Shown here piece by piece: positions 35,518 to 44,266 of a DNA stretch of 64,000 nucleotides (positions within the stretch are counted from its first letter, which is position 1; every line of letters begins with the position of its first letter). A program made the translations under genes and the position numbers. Below the pieces are notes generated by a model. The model did no database searches, was not told the origin of the DNA, and worked only from the letters and a program-made list of their open reading frames with translations. The stretch covers positions 124,001 through 188,000 of the forward strand of contig CAWDXZ010000005.1 in assembly GCA_963806455.1 (NCBI GenBank), in the 5' to 3' direction. The stretch comes from Bog-756 sp963806455 (GTDB lineage: Bacteria; Actinomycetota; Acidimicrobiia; Acidimicrobiales; RAAP-2).

Positions 35518-37359
35518 CTAATGGCTCATCCCGACCACCGGCTGGTTGAGCTGGATGGCCCCGGCCGAGCCGTAGAAGACGGCGTCCCCGAAGGTGAAGA
35601 TGCCGCCGTCGGAGGCCACCAGCCAGTAGCCGCGCCCGTCGGGGGTGGCGGCCATGCCGACCACCGGCTGGTTGAGGCGGAGGGCCCCGGTCGAGCCGTA
35701 GAAGGCGGCGTCCCCGAAGGTGAAGATGCCGCCGTCGGAGGCCACCAGCCAGTAGCCGCGCCCGTCGGGGGTGGCGGCCATGCCGACCACCGGCTGGTTG
35801 AGGCGGAGGGCCCCGGTCGAGCCGTAGAAGGCGGCGTCCCCGAAGGTGAAGATGCCGCCGTCGGAGGCCACCAGCCAGTAGCCGCGCCCGTCGGGGGTGG
35901 CGGCCATGCCGACCACCGGCTGGTTGAGGTGGAGGGCCCCGGTCGAGCCGTCGAAGGCGGCGTCCCCGAAGGTGAAGATGCCGCCGTCGGAGGCCACCAG
36001 CCAGTAGCCGCGCCCGTCGGGGGTGGCGGCCATGCCGACCACCGCCTGGTTGAGGTGGATGGCCCCGGTCGAGCCGTAGAAGGCGGCGTCACCGAAGGCG
36101 AACACTCCACCGTCCCTGGCCACCGTCCAGTAGCCGCCGCCGTCGGACGTGGCGGCCATGCCGACCACCGGCTGGTTGAGGTGGATGGCTCCGGTGGAGC
36201 CGCAGAAGGGAAGGTTGCCGTAGGTGAAGATGCCGCCGTCGCTGGCCGTGAGCCGGTAGCCGGCCGGCGCTCCGGCCGGCCGATTGCAGGGGACGTTGAG
36301 GTCGTTCGTCAGGTCGATGGGCGCCACGAACAACCGCCGCACCCCTCCGCAGCTGTAGTTGGTGCAGTTGCTGGGCCAACCGGCGTAGCCGAGCCACCAG
36401 CTCCCGCCGGCGTCCCGGAAGAGCGAACCCCCGCCCGGTCCGGCCACGCTCCCGTAGGAGGTGAGGAAGGGTCCCGTCGGCTGGCTGCACGGACCGAGCG
36501 GTCCGCTGCAGGTGGTCAGGGCCTGGGAGTAGCCGGCCGACAGGAAGTCGCCGGCCGAGAAGAGAAGGCCGTAGCCGCCGCCCGTGCTGAACACCATCTG
36601 GGGATCGTCGAAGGTGGTCTCCCACGGGAGGTCGGCCTGGTCGACGGTGAGGAGGACGGTCGGCGCCCCGGCGAAGTGGGTGCCGTCGCCGCTGAGCGGG
36701 ACCGACCAGACCTGGGACGGCTCCGCCGAGCTGCCGTCGTTGGACTTCCACAGCAGGTAGGCCGTCCCGGTGGCCGGGTCCACGAAGGGACTGGGGTCGA
36801 GGACGTCCCCGGTGCTTCCCGGCACTCCGCAGTAGGTGGGACCCCCGGTCGAGTCGGTGAAGACGGGCGAGGCCGGGGTGAGGGAGGCGGCGGTCGCCAC
36901 CGAGAGGCAGCTGTGACCGCTGTCGATCCGGTTGGGGCTGACCGAGGCGTCGTACCACATGACCCAGTGGCCCCCGAAGAAGAAGACGCCGGGCGAGGTC
37001 TGGGTGTCGGTGGTCTCCCACGCCGGGGGGGTGGGGAGGGCCGAGGATCCGTTCGGCTTGCCCGTGTAGGAGCCCCAGCCGGTCGTCGGGTTCCCCGAGG
37101 TGTCGACCAGCGCCTGCAGGTTGTTCCCGAGGGGCGTCCCGGTGGTGAAGGCGTAGTAGGTGCCCCCGGAATAGACGATGTCGGGATCGGGAGCGTCGCC
37201 GGCGAAGGCCGGCGTCTCGCTGGCGACGACCGACACGTGGCTCTGGGCCCGCGCCGTCGGCCATGCCCCGGTCGACGACGCCGGTGCTGCCATCGTCGTC
37301 ACCCCGAGCACGGCCGCAACCACCGCGATCGCCGTCGCCGGAGCCTTGCCTGTTCTCAC
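35518..37359 (-). CDS. Secreted GH43-like five-bladed propeller protein with six C-terminal 42-aa repeats
   Basis: 613 aa from GTG 37359, which follows an AAGGAGGT ribosome site; the frame is open to 37410. Signal peptide to about residue 30. Residues about 45-350 form a GH43/levansucrase-like five-bladed propeller: GDAPDPDIVYSGGTYYAF (catalytic-base-type Asp), DVLDPSPFVDPATGTAYLLW and TTFDDPQMVFSTGGGYGLLF. The C-terminus is six 42-aa repeats ('GYWLVASDGGIFTFGDAAFY'), the same module as in the ScyD-like protein. It probably cleaves or binds an exported arabinan- or fructan-like glycan. Confidence 0.82.
   Translation of the reverse strand: MRTGKAPATAIAVVAAVLGVTTMAAPASSTGAWPTARAQSHVSVVASETPAFAGDAPDPDIVYSGGTYYAFTTGTPLGNNLQALVDTSGNPTTGWGSYTGKPNGSSALPTPPAWETTDTQTSPGVFFFGGHWVMWYDASVSPNRIDSGHSCLSVATAASLTPASPVFTDSTGGPTYCGVPGSTGDVLDPSPFVDPATGTAYLLWKSNDGSSAEPSQVWSVPLSGDGTHFAGAPTVLLTVDQADLPWETTFDDPQMVFSTGGGYGLLFSAGDFLSAGYSQALTTCSGPLGPCSQPTGPFLTSYGSVAGPGGGSLFRDAGGSWWLGYAGWPSNCTNYSCGGVRRLFVAPIDLTNDLNVPCNRPAGAPAGYRLTASDGGIFTYGNLPFCGSTGAIHLNQPVVGMAATSDGGGYWTVARDGGVFAFGDAAFYGSTGAIHLNQAVVGMAATPDGRGYWLVASDGGIFTFGDAAFDGSTGALHLNQPVVGMAATPDGRGYWLVASDGGIFTFGDAAFYGSTGALRLNQPVVGMAATPDGRGYWLVASDGGIFTFGDAAFYGSTGALRLNQPVVGMAATPDGRGYWLVASDGGIFTFGDAVFYGSAGAIQLNQPVVGMSH
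35521..36262 (-). repeat. 126-bp tandem repeats encoding six 42-aa units, nearly identical
   Basis: The marker GGGGGTGGCGGCCATGCCGA recurs at 35641, 35767, 35893 and 36019, exactly 126 bp apart. Four units are almost identical in DNA, implying recent amplification or gene conversion, while the two N-terminal units are diverged. Copy number could vary between strains by slippage. Confidence 0.93.
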
Positions 37360-37517
37360 GGAGACCTCCTTCAGGTGGGACTCGGGCTCGTGCCCTGACC
37401 TGACTCGCACAGTATCGGCAGGGGACCGGGCGGCCGAGGACCCCGTCGATGGAGCGGGGACGGCAGGCGGGAGGGTCGCGGGAGGGGTGGTTCAGAGCGC
37501 CCGGCGGGGCGGATCGG

Positions 37518-38537
37518 TCACGGCGTCATGACGTACGGGGTCCCCAGGTCGTCGAAGTCCAGCTTGACCAGGGCCAGGGGACGGAGCGTCGGAGCCACGA
37601 AGAAGCCGTCCGGGTTGTACGCGATCCAGGCCTGTCCGTCCGGGCCGCGGAAGGCGTACTCCTCGCCCGGCGCCGCACCCTGGGGGCTGCGCCCGACCAG
37701 TTTGACCACGTCGGCGATGCGACACGGGCCCTCGGGCCCGGCGCAGGGGATGGCGTAGATCTGATAGGTGGGGTTCTGGGGGTCGAAGCTGCCCGCCGAG
37801 AAGACGAGCCACCACTGCTTCCTCGACGGGCTCTGTATCAGGCTCGGTGCCTCGATCATGCCCTGCTCCCATGGTTGGTCGGAGGTCAACAGCGTGAACG
37901 TCGGACCCGTGGGCATCCCGTCGGGTCCGATGCGCTGCGAGAGGAACGTGGTGGGCTTGCCCACACCGTTGCCGTTGGTCTTGTCGACGAGCCACCACTG
38001 CCCGGCCGACTCGACCAGCGTCGGGTCGATCTCGCCATTGGTGGTGGGGTCACAGGGGACCCGCCTCGGGTCGACGACGAAGGGGCCTGCTGCCGTGCGG
38101 GCGGTGGCCCGGAACAGGCAGAGGTTGCCCTGGGTGTCCTCGGTGCTCCCCCACATCGTCCACACACCGGCCACGTCTTGGACCTCCGGGGCCCAGGTCG
38201 TGAACAGGGGGCCGCGCCATGCCGGCAGGGCCAGGAGCGCGTCCCCCACGTACGTCCAGGGCCCCGTCACCTTGAGGGACTGCCATTCAGGGGCGTAGGC
38301 GAAGACCGTCTCGGTGTTGTACATCCGGTAGACCCGGAATTCCGGGTCCCAGATGATGGCCGGGTCGGCCCGGGTGACGGTCGGGTCGACCACCAGCCCG
38401 GGCGCATTGGCCGAGGCTGGGGGCGGGGGCAGCGAGTCGGCTTGCAGGGATGCCGGCAATGCCACCAACGACGACCCGAGACACACGGACGACAGCACGA
38501 GGACCGTTACGAAGACTGACCCTCTGATCCTCATCAC
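37518..38537 (-). CDS. Secreted GH43-like glycosidase-fold protein without repeats
   Basis: 339 aa. Signal peptide about 1-33 (VFVTVLVLSSVCLGSSLVAL). The body is a five-bladed-propeller fold of GH43 type: VTRADPAIIWDPEFRVYRMY, TTWAPEVQDVAGVWTMW, NGEIDPTLVESAGQWWLVD, GMIEAPSLIQSPSRKQWWLV and EYAFRGPDGQAWIAYNP. Acidic residues of the DPA, APEV and EAPS motifs fit the catalytic triad positions. It lies just upstream of, and on the same strand as, the repeat-bearing homolog at 35518, and looks like the ancestor module lacking the anchor repeats. Confidence 0.8.
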   Translation of the reverse strand: MMRIRGSVFVTVLVLSSVCLGSSLVALPASLQADSLPPPPASANAPGLVVDPTVTRADPAIIWDPEFRVYRMYNTETVFAYAPEWQSLKVTGPWTYVGDALLALPAWRGPLFTTWAPEVQDVAGVWTMWGSTEDTQGNLCLFRATARTAAGPFVVDPRRVPCDPTTNGEIDPTLVESAGQWWLVDKTNGNGVGKPTTFLSQRIGPDGMPTGPTFTLLTSDQPWEQGMIEAPSLIQSPSRKQWWLVFSAGSFDPQNPTYQIYAIPCAGPEGPCRIADVVKLVGRSPQGAAPGEEYAFRGPDGQAWIAYNPDGFFVAPTLRPLALVKLDFDDLGTPYVMTP

Positions 38538-39403
38538 TCATCCAGCCGTGAATCTGCAGCCCCATCAGCGTCCCGTTGGCGGCTGCCGACGTGTGTCGGC
38601 GTGTGGATGACATCGATCCAGGGCAGCACGGGCTGCCGGTATCTCAATGAGCCCCCTCTTCCCCTCAAGCGAGTCATCGCCGTCGCTACGGAGCGGATTG
38701 AAGGTTGAGGCTGGAATGGAGCTCACCGCCTGGCGGCGGCGCCGGCCCGAGCGGCCTGCAGGACACGCAGTCCGCCGCCGAACAATGAAGACGAGCTTCG
38801 ATTCACTATGGACCGCCAAGGCACTGGCGCTCCTGCCCCAAGATCCCCCCCAGCCCCTGATCTCCTTTGTCCGCATGGACGCCCGCCAATGGACGAGCCG
38901 AGCAAGCATGACATGGGGCCGATCAAAATCACCTCGTCAAATGTGATGGTTCTGATCCGTTGCGCACAGAACGACGGACGAATAGCCACAAAGAGCGAGC
39001 GTCCGATCACCACCGGTCATAGCCGGCTGCAGCTGCGAGCAGTGCGGGTGGGCCGGGCTCTACCGGCGGCCGATCCCGCCGTCAGCGAGGGGGATCCACT
39101 GGGGCGGGCACCGATCGCATTGAGGGCTACCGCCTCGGGCGCTTCACTCCCATTATCGAAATAGGCGGTGAACGTGTTGTCGGTCTGACGGCCCGGCGGA
39201 CCGCCGGCCGCAGATCAAAGATGCCCTCCGCGATACTCCCCAGCAGGGGTCATCCTTCCGTGCCGGCCGGCTGCTCGGACGGACCGCAAGGCAACCATTT
39301 CCGTCTCGGTGTCGATCGGGGCTACCGACCCTGTCCTCCCCTGGCCATGGGGATTAGGCTCTTCTCGCCGGATCCAATGATTCGGAGCAAAGGGGAAGGA
39401 TCG
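38538..39403. other. Long intergenic region, no gene supported
   Basis: 866 bases between divergent genes for secreted proteins. Only frames with poor codon bias are open, on both strands. It has AT-richer patches around 38920-39000 and 39140-39180 that could be promoters. An AAGGGGAAGGA ribosome site at its right end serves the beta-helix gene. I see no RNA gene. Confidence 0.4.
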
Positions 39404-41167
39404 ATGCGCCGAAAGACTCTCCATCGGATCCGCCGGGTGGGCTCGGCCGGGGTGGCCGGGCTGTTGATGGCCGGGTTGCTCGTCTCCGTGGGGTCCGGCG
39501 TCAGCAGTGCCGGGACCCGAGCCGTCCAGGCGGCCAAGGCGCCGAAGCCGCATGTGCTCTACGTCGGCTCCTTCAATGGTGTGACCACACCACCGTCGGA
39601 CACCTTCTCGACCATTCAGGCCGCGGTGGATGCCTCCCAGAAGGGGGACTGGATCCTGATCGCCCCCGGCGACTACCACGAGGTCGGGGACACGGGGGCC
39701 AACGCTCCGACCCCGTCCGACCTGGCTGACGGCTGGTACGGAGGCGTGGACATCACGACCCCGAAGCTCCACCTGCGCGGGATGGACCGCAACTCGGTCA
39801 TCGTCGACGGCACGAATGCGTCCGCCACCACTCCCTGCAGCTCGGCCCCGGCCGATCAGAACTCGCTCAACGGCGACGGCCGCAACGGGATCCTCGTGTG
39901 GAAGGCCAACGACGTGAGCATCGACAACCTGACCGTGTGCAACTTCATCGCCGGTTCGGGCAACGCCGGGAACGAGATCTGGTGGAACGGGGGGTCCGGG
40001 TCGGGCACCATCGGGCTGGCCCGCTATTCAGGCAGCTACCTGACCGCCACCTCCACCTACTTCGCCGGAAGTGACCCCCAGCACCTGAACGTCTGTGGGA
40101 CTTGCGCCCTGTACGGGATCTTCTCCTCGGACGCCACCGGCCCGTCGTCCTTGAGCCAGCTGTACGCCAACAACTTCTCGGATTCGGGCATCTATGTGGG
40201 GGCGTGCAAGCGCGCCTGCAACGTGACCATCGACCACGCCTGGATGGAGAACAACGCCTTGGGCTACTCGGGGACCAACTCGGGCGGTCAAGTCGTCATC
40301 CAGAATTCGCGGTTCGACAACAACAAGGACGGATTCGACACCAACACCGCGCTCACCGGCGATCCTCCCCCACCCCAGAACGGTCTCTGTTGGAGCACCA
40401 CGAGCTCGATCACCGGGACCAGGATGTGCTGGGTGTTCACCAACAACCTGGTGGATCACAACAACAACCCCGATGTTCCGATCGCAGGCACGGCCGGCCT
40501 CGGGCCGACGGGGACGGGGATGACCATATCCGGTGGCCGCAACGACACCATCACCAACAACACCTTCCTTGACAACGGGGCCTGGGGTATGGCCTTCCTC
40601 CCCTACCCGGATGGCAACACCACCTCGGACGGCCGGACCTGCGTCGGCACGAAGGGGCTCCTCGCCACCTCCCTGGGCATCTCGGGCATCTCCTGCCTCT
40701 ACGATCCCCAGGGAGGGGTGCTCTCGAACAACAAGTTCTCCGGGAACGGCTCCTTCGGCAACCCGAGCAACGCCGACTATGCCAATCTGCTCATCGGCGG
40801 CAACGAGCCCGCCAATTGCTTCCCCGGCAACACCGAGTGGGACTCGACGTTCACCCACCAACTCGGAGCGGCAACGAGCGGCAACGCGCTGGACGGCTTC
40901 CCGGGCCAGACGTCGGCGGCCTGCGGGTCGCGGACCCCCAAGGCGGGGTTGCTCGGCGCCAACACGGACACCACCCTGCTGGTGCAGGTGGAGTGCGATG
41001 CCGGAGTCTTGAGCGGCTCGCTCTGTGCGTCGGCCAATTACCCGCAGCCCACGGAGGTGGTGATGCACCCCCTGCCGAGCCTGCCTTCGATGCCCAACCC
41101 GTGCACCGGTGCCCCCACCAACCTGTGGTGCCCCGGCGGGACGCCGGCTACCGGTTCCAAGCCGTAA
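39404..41167 (+). CDS. Secreted right-handed parallel beta-helix protein
   Basis: 587 aa. Signal peptide about 1-37 (GLLMAGLLVSVGSGVSSAG). Then PSDTFSTIQAAVDASQKGDWILIAPGDYHE, the classic start of pectate-lyase-like parallel beta-helices, followed by turn motifs such as GILVWKANDVSIDNLTVCNF, NNALGYSGTNSGGQVVIQNS and GMTISGGRNDTITNNTFLDNG. Many Cys pairs suggest disulfides. The fold serves polysaccharide lyases and epimerases; no catalytic residues can be named. ATG 39404 has a strong ribosome site. Confidence 0.82.
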   Translation: MRRKTLHRIRRVGSAGVAGLLMAGLLVSVGSGVSSAGTRAVQAAKAPKPHVLYVGSFNGVTTPPSDTFSTIQAAVDASQKGDWILIAPGDYHEVGDTGANAPTPSDLADGWYGGVDITTPKLHLRGMDRNSVIVDGTNASATTPCSSAPADQNSLNGDGRNGILVWKANDVSIDNLTVCNFIAGSGNAGNEIWWNGGSGSGTIGLARYSGSYLTATSTYFAGSDPQHLNVCGTCALYGIFSSDATGPSSLSQLYANNFSDSGIYVGACKRACNVTIDHAWMENNALGYSGTNSGGQVVIQNSRFDNNKDGFDTNTALTGDPPPPQNGLCWSTTSSITGTRMCWVFTNNLVDHNNNPDVPIAGTAGLGPTGTGMTISGGRNDTITNNTFLDNGAWGMAFLPYPDGNTTSDGRTCVGTKGLLATSLGISGISCLYDPQGGVLSNNKFSGNGSFGNPSNADYANLLIGGNEPANCFPGNTEWDSTFTHQLGAATSGNALDGFPGQTSAACGSRTPKAGLLGANTDTTLLVQVECDAGVLSGSLCASANYPQPTEVVMHPLPSLPSMPNPCTGAPTNLWCPGGTPATGSKP

Positions 41168-41183
41168 GGCACGACCGGCCCTT

Positions 41184-41933
41184 TCAGCTGAGGATGTTGA
41201 CCGCTCGCGAGATCACCAATGCCACGGTCAGGAGGGAGGCCAGCGACTGGACCATCATCAGCAATTTCGCCCACGCCGTCAGTGGCATGGTGTCGGTGGG
41301 GCTGAATGCCGTGGCGTTGGTGAAGGACGTGTAGAGGTAGTCCAGGAAGTCCGGCGTCCACCCGGGAGCGGCGCCCGGGGTGGACATCTGCGGGAACAGA
41401 AAGTCCGGACGCCGGTGATCCTCCCGGAGACGCGCCGCCACGCCGCCGCGATCGAGCTCCCAGTACCAGAGCCCGAACACGATCACGTTGGTCAGCCAGA
41501 TCGGCACGGAGGCGAACACCAGTGACCGACCCCCGGCAGTGGTGTGCTCCAGGAGGGCCTTCACCAGCTCCCCCAGGGCGACGACGTTGGCCAGGCTGAT
41601 CATCGCGATCAGCACCAGCGACATCCCCCGGAGGACGGACGATTCCCGGTTGATGCGACCGGGATTGGTCACGATCAGGGCGGCAAGGAGCACTCCTTCG
41701 AGGCTCGGTATCAGCCAGCGAGGTCCGAGACCCTGGATGACCCGCTGGGGAAGGACCACCTGGAGGGCGATGGCCACCACCACGGCCACGGACGCCGGCC
41801 ACCGATGCTCGCTTCTCGACGGCACTCCCCAGGCGACCCGGTCGTCCCGCGTGGACCTGGCCTGGTCCCCGGGTGTCGGTGGCTGTCTCCGGGTGAGAGC
41901 GGGATCGGCTGGATCCGGTGACGACTCGGCCAT
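41184..41933 (-). CDS. Membrane protein with K+-channel-like pore loop lacking the selectivity filter (copy 1)
   Basis: 249 aa with five membrane helices and a re-entrant-like loop before the last one: DYLYTSFTNATAFSPTDTMP followed by a helix ending VISRAVNIL. The layout (helix, pore helix, filter, helix) resembles Ion_trans_2 and DUF1345 proteins, but the TVGYG filter is replaced by TAFSPTD. A paralog with the same loop sits at 48314. A long polar N-terminus (about 40 aa) precedes helix 1. Its role as channel, sensor or scaffold is unknown. Confidence 0.65.
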   Translation of the reverse strand: MAESSPDPADPALTRRQPPTPGDQARSTRDDRVAWGVPSRSEHRWPASVAVVVAIALQVVLPQRVIQGLGPRWLIPSLEGVLLAALIVTNPGRINRESSVLRGMSLVLIAMISLANVVALGELVKALLEHTTAGGRSLVFASVPIWLTNVIVFGLWYWELDRGGVAARLREDHRRPDFLFPQMSTPGAAPGWTPDFLDYLYTSFTNATAFSPTDTMPLTAWAKLLMMVQSLASLLTVALVISRAVNILS

Positions 41934-42031
41934 CGACGGCTACCGTACAACCGGCTCTGCGGCAGTGAGCGGACTCAGCGGTCCAGGACCGGGCCTAGGC
42001 GAGGAGCCCAGGGGATCGGTGGCGGTTCCGC

Positions 42032-43492
42032 CTACAGCCCGCTCTCCACTTGGATCCGGCCACCGGCGGCGGCCCGCTGCAGAGCCTCGTAATCGCGCTC
42101 GTTCTGTTCGGCATAGGTCTCGGCGAACTCGCCGATGGCCCGGTCGAACGTCGTCCCGGATCCCAGGTAGCTGGCGATGGCGATGCGGTCGCCGGAGCGG
42201 GCGTGGGCCCGGGCCAGAGCCTGAGCGCACACCCCGACGTACTTGGTGAGCCCCTGAGGGATCGAATCCTCCACTTCGAACGAGCCCTTCCAGTCCCGCA
42301 GCTGACGCAGGTAGTAGTCCCTGGTCGCCCCATCCGGGCCGGTGGCCTGCTGGTAGCCGAGGAAGATGTCGCTGGCCGCCTGCATGAGGTGTTGGCCGGC
42401 CACCACCCGCTCGCCATGGGTGGCATAGCCACTCCTGCCCACGAACTCCTCCAGTACCGAGGCCTCTGCCTCTTTGGCCTGGAGGAACAAGGGATCGTCG
42501 TTGTCGCGGCCGAGGAGCAGCAAGATCCAGGCCCGGGTCCCGACACTGCCGACACCGACGACCTTGCGGGCGATCTGGCGGAGTTCGAACTCCTCCAGCA
42601 GGTGGCGCCGGTCGGTCTGCAGGCTGCGGCGATAGTGGCGGAGCAGCTGGTGAAGCAGCTCAAGGAGGGCAGCGCTCTCGAGCTCGGGGAGCAATTCCTC
42701 GGCGGGCACGATGAGTGGCGGGTCACTGACGATGCGACGCTGGCCGTCGACCACCGTGGTGAGCTTGTCCAGGGCCTGGGTACTGTCCCGGGTGCGGGCC
42801 TTGTCCATGGTCTTCTGCGTGCGAGCGGCCATCTGCCTGTCGGTTTTGGACCGTGATTTGGCCGCCGCGGCCTGGAGGTCGGCAAGCATCTGGGCGACGT
42901 CGATGTGGGAATACCACACGTCCAGGGTCGACATCCCGGCCAATTGGGTCATCTCCCGGCGGTAGCTCGCCCCGACCTCGATGGCGGCGGTTCGAGCCTC
43001 CTTGGCGGTGAATGCGCGGTCGCGGGCGGCAATCACCGCGCTGGCCGCCAGACGCTTGACGTCCCACTCCCAGGGGCCGGGCAGTGTCTCATCGAAGTCG
43101 TTGACATCGAACAAGAGAGTGCGTTCGGGCGAGGCGAACAGGCCGAAGTTGGACAGGTGGGCGTCCCCACAGATTTGGGCATCGAGCCCGGAGCGCGGCG
43201 TGGTGGCCAGGTCGGAGGCCATGATGAGGGCCGCACCTCGGAAGAAGGTGAACGGCGAGACCAGCATCCGCCCATAGCGGATCGGGACCAGCTCGGGCAC
43301 CCGGGAGACGGCCTGCCGCTCCAACAGGCTCACCGGATCGGGACGGTCCCCTCCTGGGCTGAACTCTCCCTGTGAGGAGCGCGGTGCCGTCAGACGTGCC
43401 TCCTTTCCGAGCTTGGCCCGCTCCTCGGCGGAGCGATGCTGCACCGTGGATGCACCACCGCCTGACAGTGGCCTACTCGCCTCTTGCACCAT
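42032..43492 (-). CDS. DUF2252 domain protein
   Basis: 486 aa from ATG 43492 (GAGGGA ribosome site); the frame is open much further upstream but those residues are not protein-like. Motifs RYGRMLVSPFTFFRGAA, CGDAHLSNFGLFASPER, DVNDFDETLPGPWEWDVKRL and VGVGSVGTRAWILLLLG define DUF2252, a kinase-like (APH/choline-kinase-fold) family with GDAHLSNFG as the catalytic-loop equivalent and DVNDFD as the metal-binding motif. The substrate is unknown. Confidence 0.9.
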   Translation of the reverse strand: MVQEASRPLSGGGASTVQHRSAEERAKLGKEARLTAPRSSQGEFSPGGDRPDPVSLLERQAVSRVPELVPIRYGRMLVSPFTFFRGAALIMASDLATTPRSGLDAQICGDAHLSNFGLFASPERTLLFDVNDFDETLPGPWEWDVKRLAASAVIAARDRAFTAKEARTAAIEVGASYRREMTQLAGMSTLDVWYSHIDVAQMLADLQAAAAKSRSKTDRQMAARTQKTMDKARTRDSTQALDKLTTVVDGQRRIVSDPPLIVPAEELLPELESAALLELLHQLLRHYRRSLQTDRRHLLEEFELRQIARKVVGVGSVGTRAWILLLLGRDNDDPLFLQAKEAEASVLEEFVGRSGYATHGERVVAGQHLMQAASDIFLGYQQATGPDGATRDYYLRQLRDWKGSFEVEDSIPQGLTKYVGVCAQALARAHARSGDRIAIASYLGSGTTFDRAIGEFAETYAEQNERDYEALQRAAAGGRIQVESGL

Positions 43493-43754
43493 GGGTTCCC
43501 TCTTCTCCGCTAGGACTTCCTTCTCCGCTGGGCCGCCACCGGCGGGAGTCGACACCGGTGTCCTGGCTGCCCTCCACTTTCGCATTCTCCTCGGTGGCTT
43601 TCCGGTCAGCGAGGAGAAGCGCTCGACTTGACCATTTCGGACCGGGTCCCACTCGATTCGCTCGGGTCCTGGAACATGCCCGACCGAGTCTGAGCGCGAC
43701 GTGATGCCACCGGTAGGGACGAAGGTCCCGAATTGGGGCCCGTCGGTCGTGAAG

Positions 43755-44138
43755 CTACGCGGAGGGTGGATGTTCTGAGCCCTCCTTCGGCGTGAGTCGC
43801 CATCGGTTCCAGGGCCAGGCACCGTCGATTTCGACCTCCAGCGAGAAGCTGAGGACGATCCGGATGAGGACGACCATCCCCAGGACGGCCACGCTGCGGA
43901 CGGTCGGGTCGACGATGATCGTGCGCACGATGTCACCGACGATGAGGACCTCGAGGCCGAGCAGGATCGCCTGGCCGAGTCGCTGCCGGAGCTGCTTGTA
44001 GGCCGAGGGGCGGCTCCTCGAGGGCACGACCGAGGTGGCGTAGTCGAGCAACGCCCACGCTCCACCGAGGACCATGATGGCGGCGCCCACGGCTTCGACA
44101 GCTTGTGCCAGATCGGACACCACCTGGTGATACGTCAC
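43755..44138 (-). CDS. DUF1622 membrane protein
   Basis: About 127 aa from GTG 44138 (the frame is open to 44219). Two to three membrane helices: VEAVGAAIMVLGGAWALLDY, LGQAILLGLEVLIVGDIVRT and VAVLGMVVLIRIVLSFSLEVE. The sequence RQRLGQAILLGLEVLIVGDI is the DUF1622 signature. Function unknown. It lies upstream of the DUF2252 gene on the same strand (262-bp gap). Confidence 0.82.
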   Translation of the reverse strand: MTYHQVVSDLAQAVEAVGAAIMVLGGAWALLDYATSVVPSRSRPSAYKQLRQRLGQAILLGLEVLIVGDIVRTIIVDPTVRSVAVLGMVVLIRIVLSFSLEVEIDGAWPWNRWRLTPKEGSEHPPSA

Positions 44139-44266
44139 CTGGACACAATGCCAGACACAGCGGCACGACGCTCCGGTGCCCAGGATGGATCGTGTGCTAT
44201 TGCGCTGCGGCCGACTCACCCCCGGCCCGGGAGCTGGTCATCGGCCGACGCAACGGGCCCGGCGGA

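Noticed and set aside
35167..37398. 743-codon plus-strand frame with regular repeats
   Set aside because: Its repeats (VEGGVPEGEDAAVGGHQ type) are the antisense of the 126-bp units; the minus-strand protein has signal peptide, GH43 motifs and a strong ribosome site.
38565..38946. Overlapping plus and minus frames of about 100 codons
   Set aside because: Neither has a ribosome site or protein-like composition; treated as intergenic.
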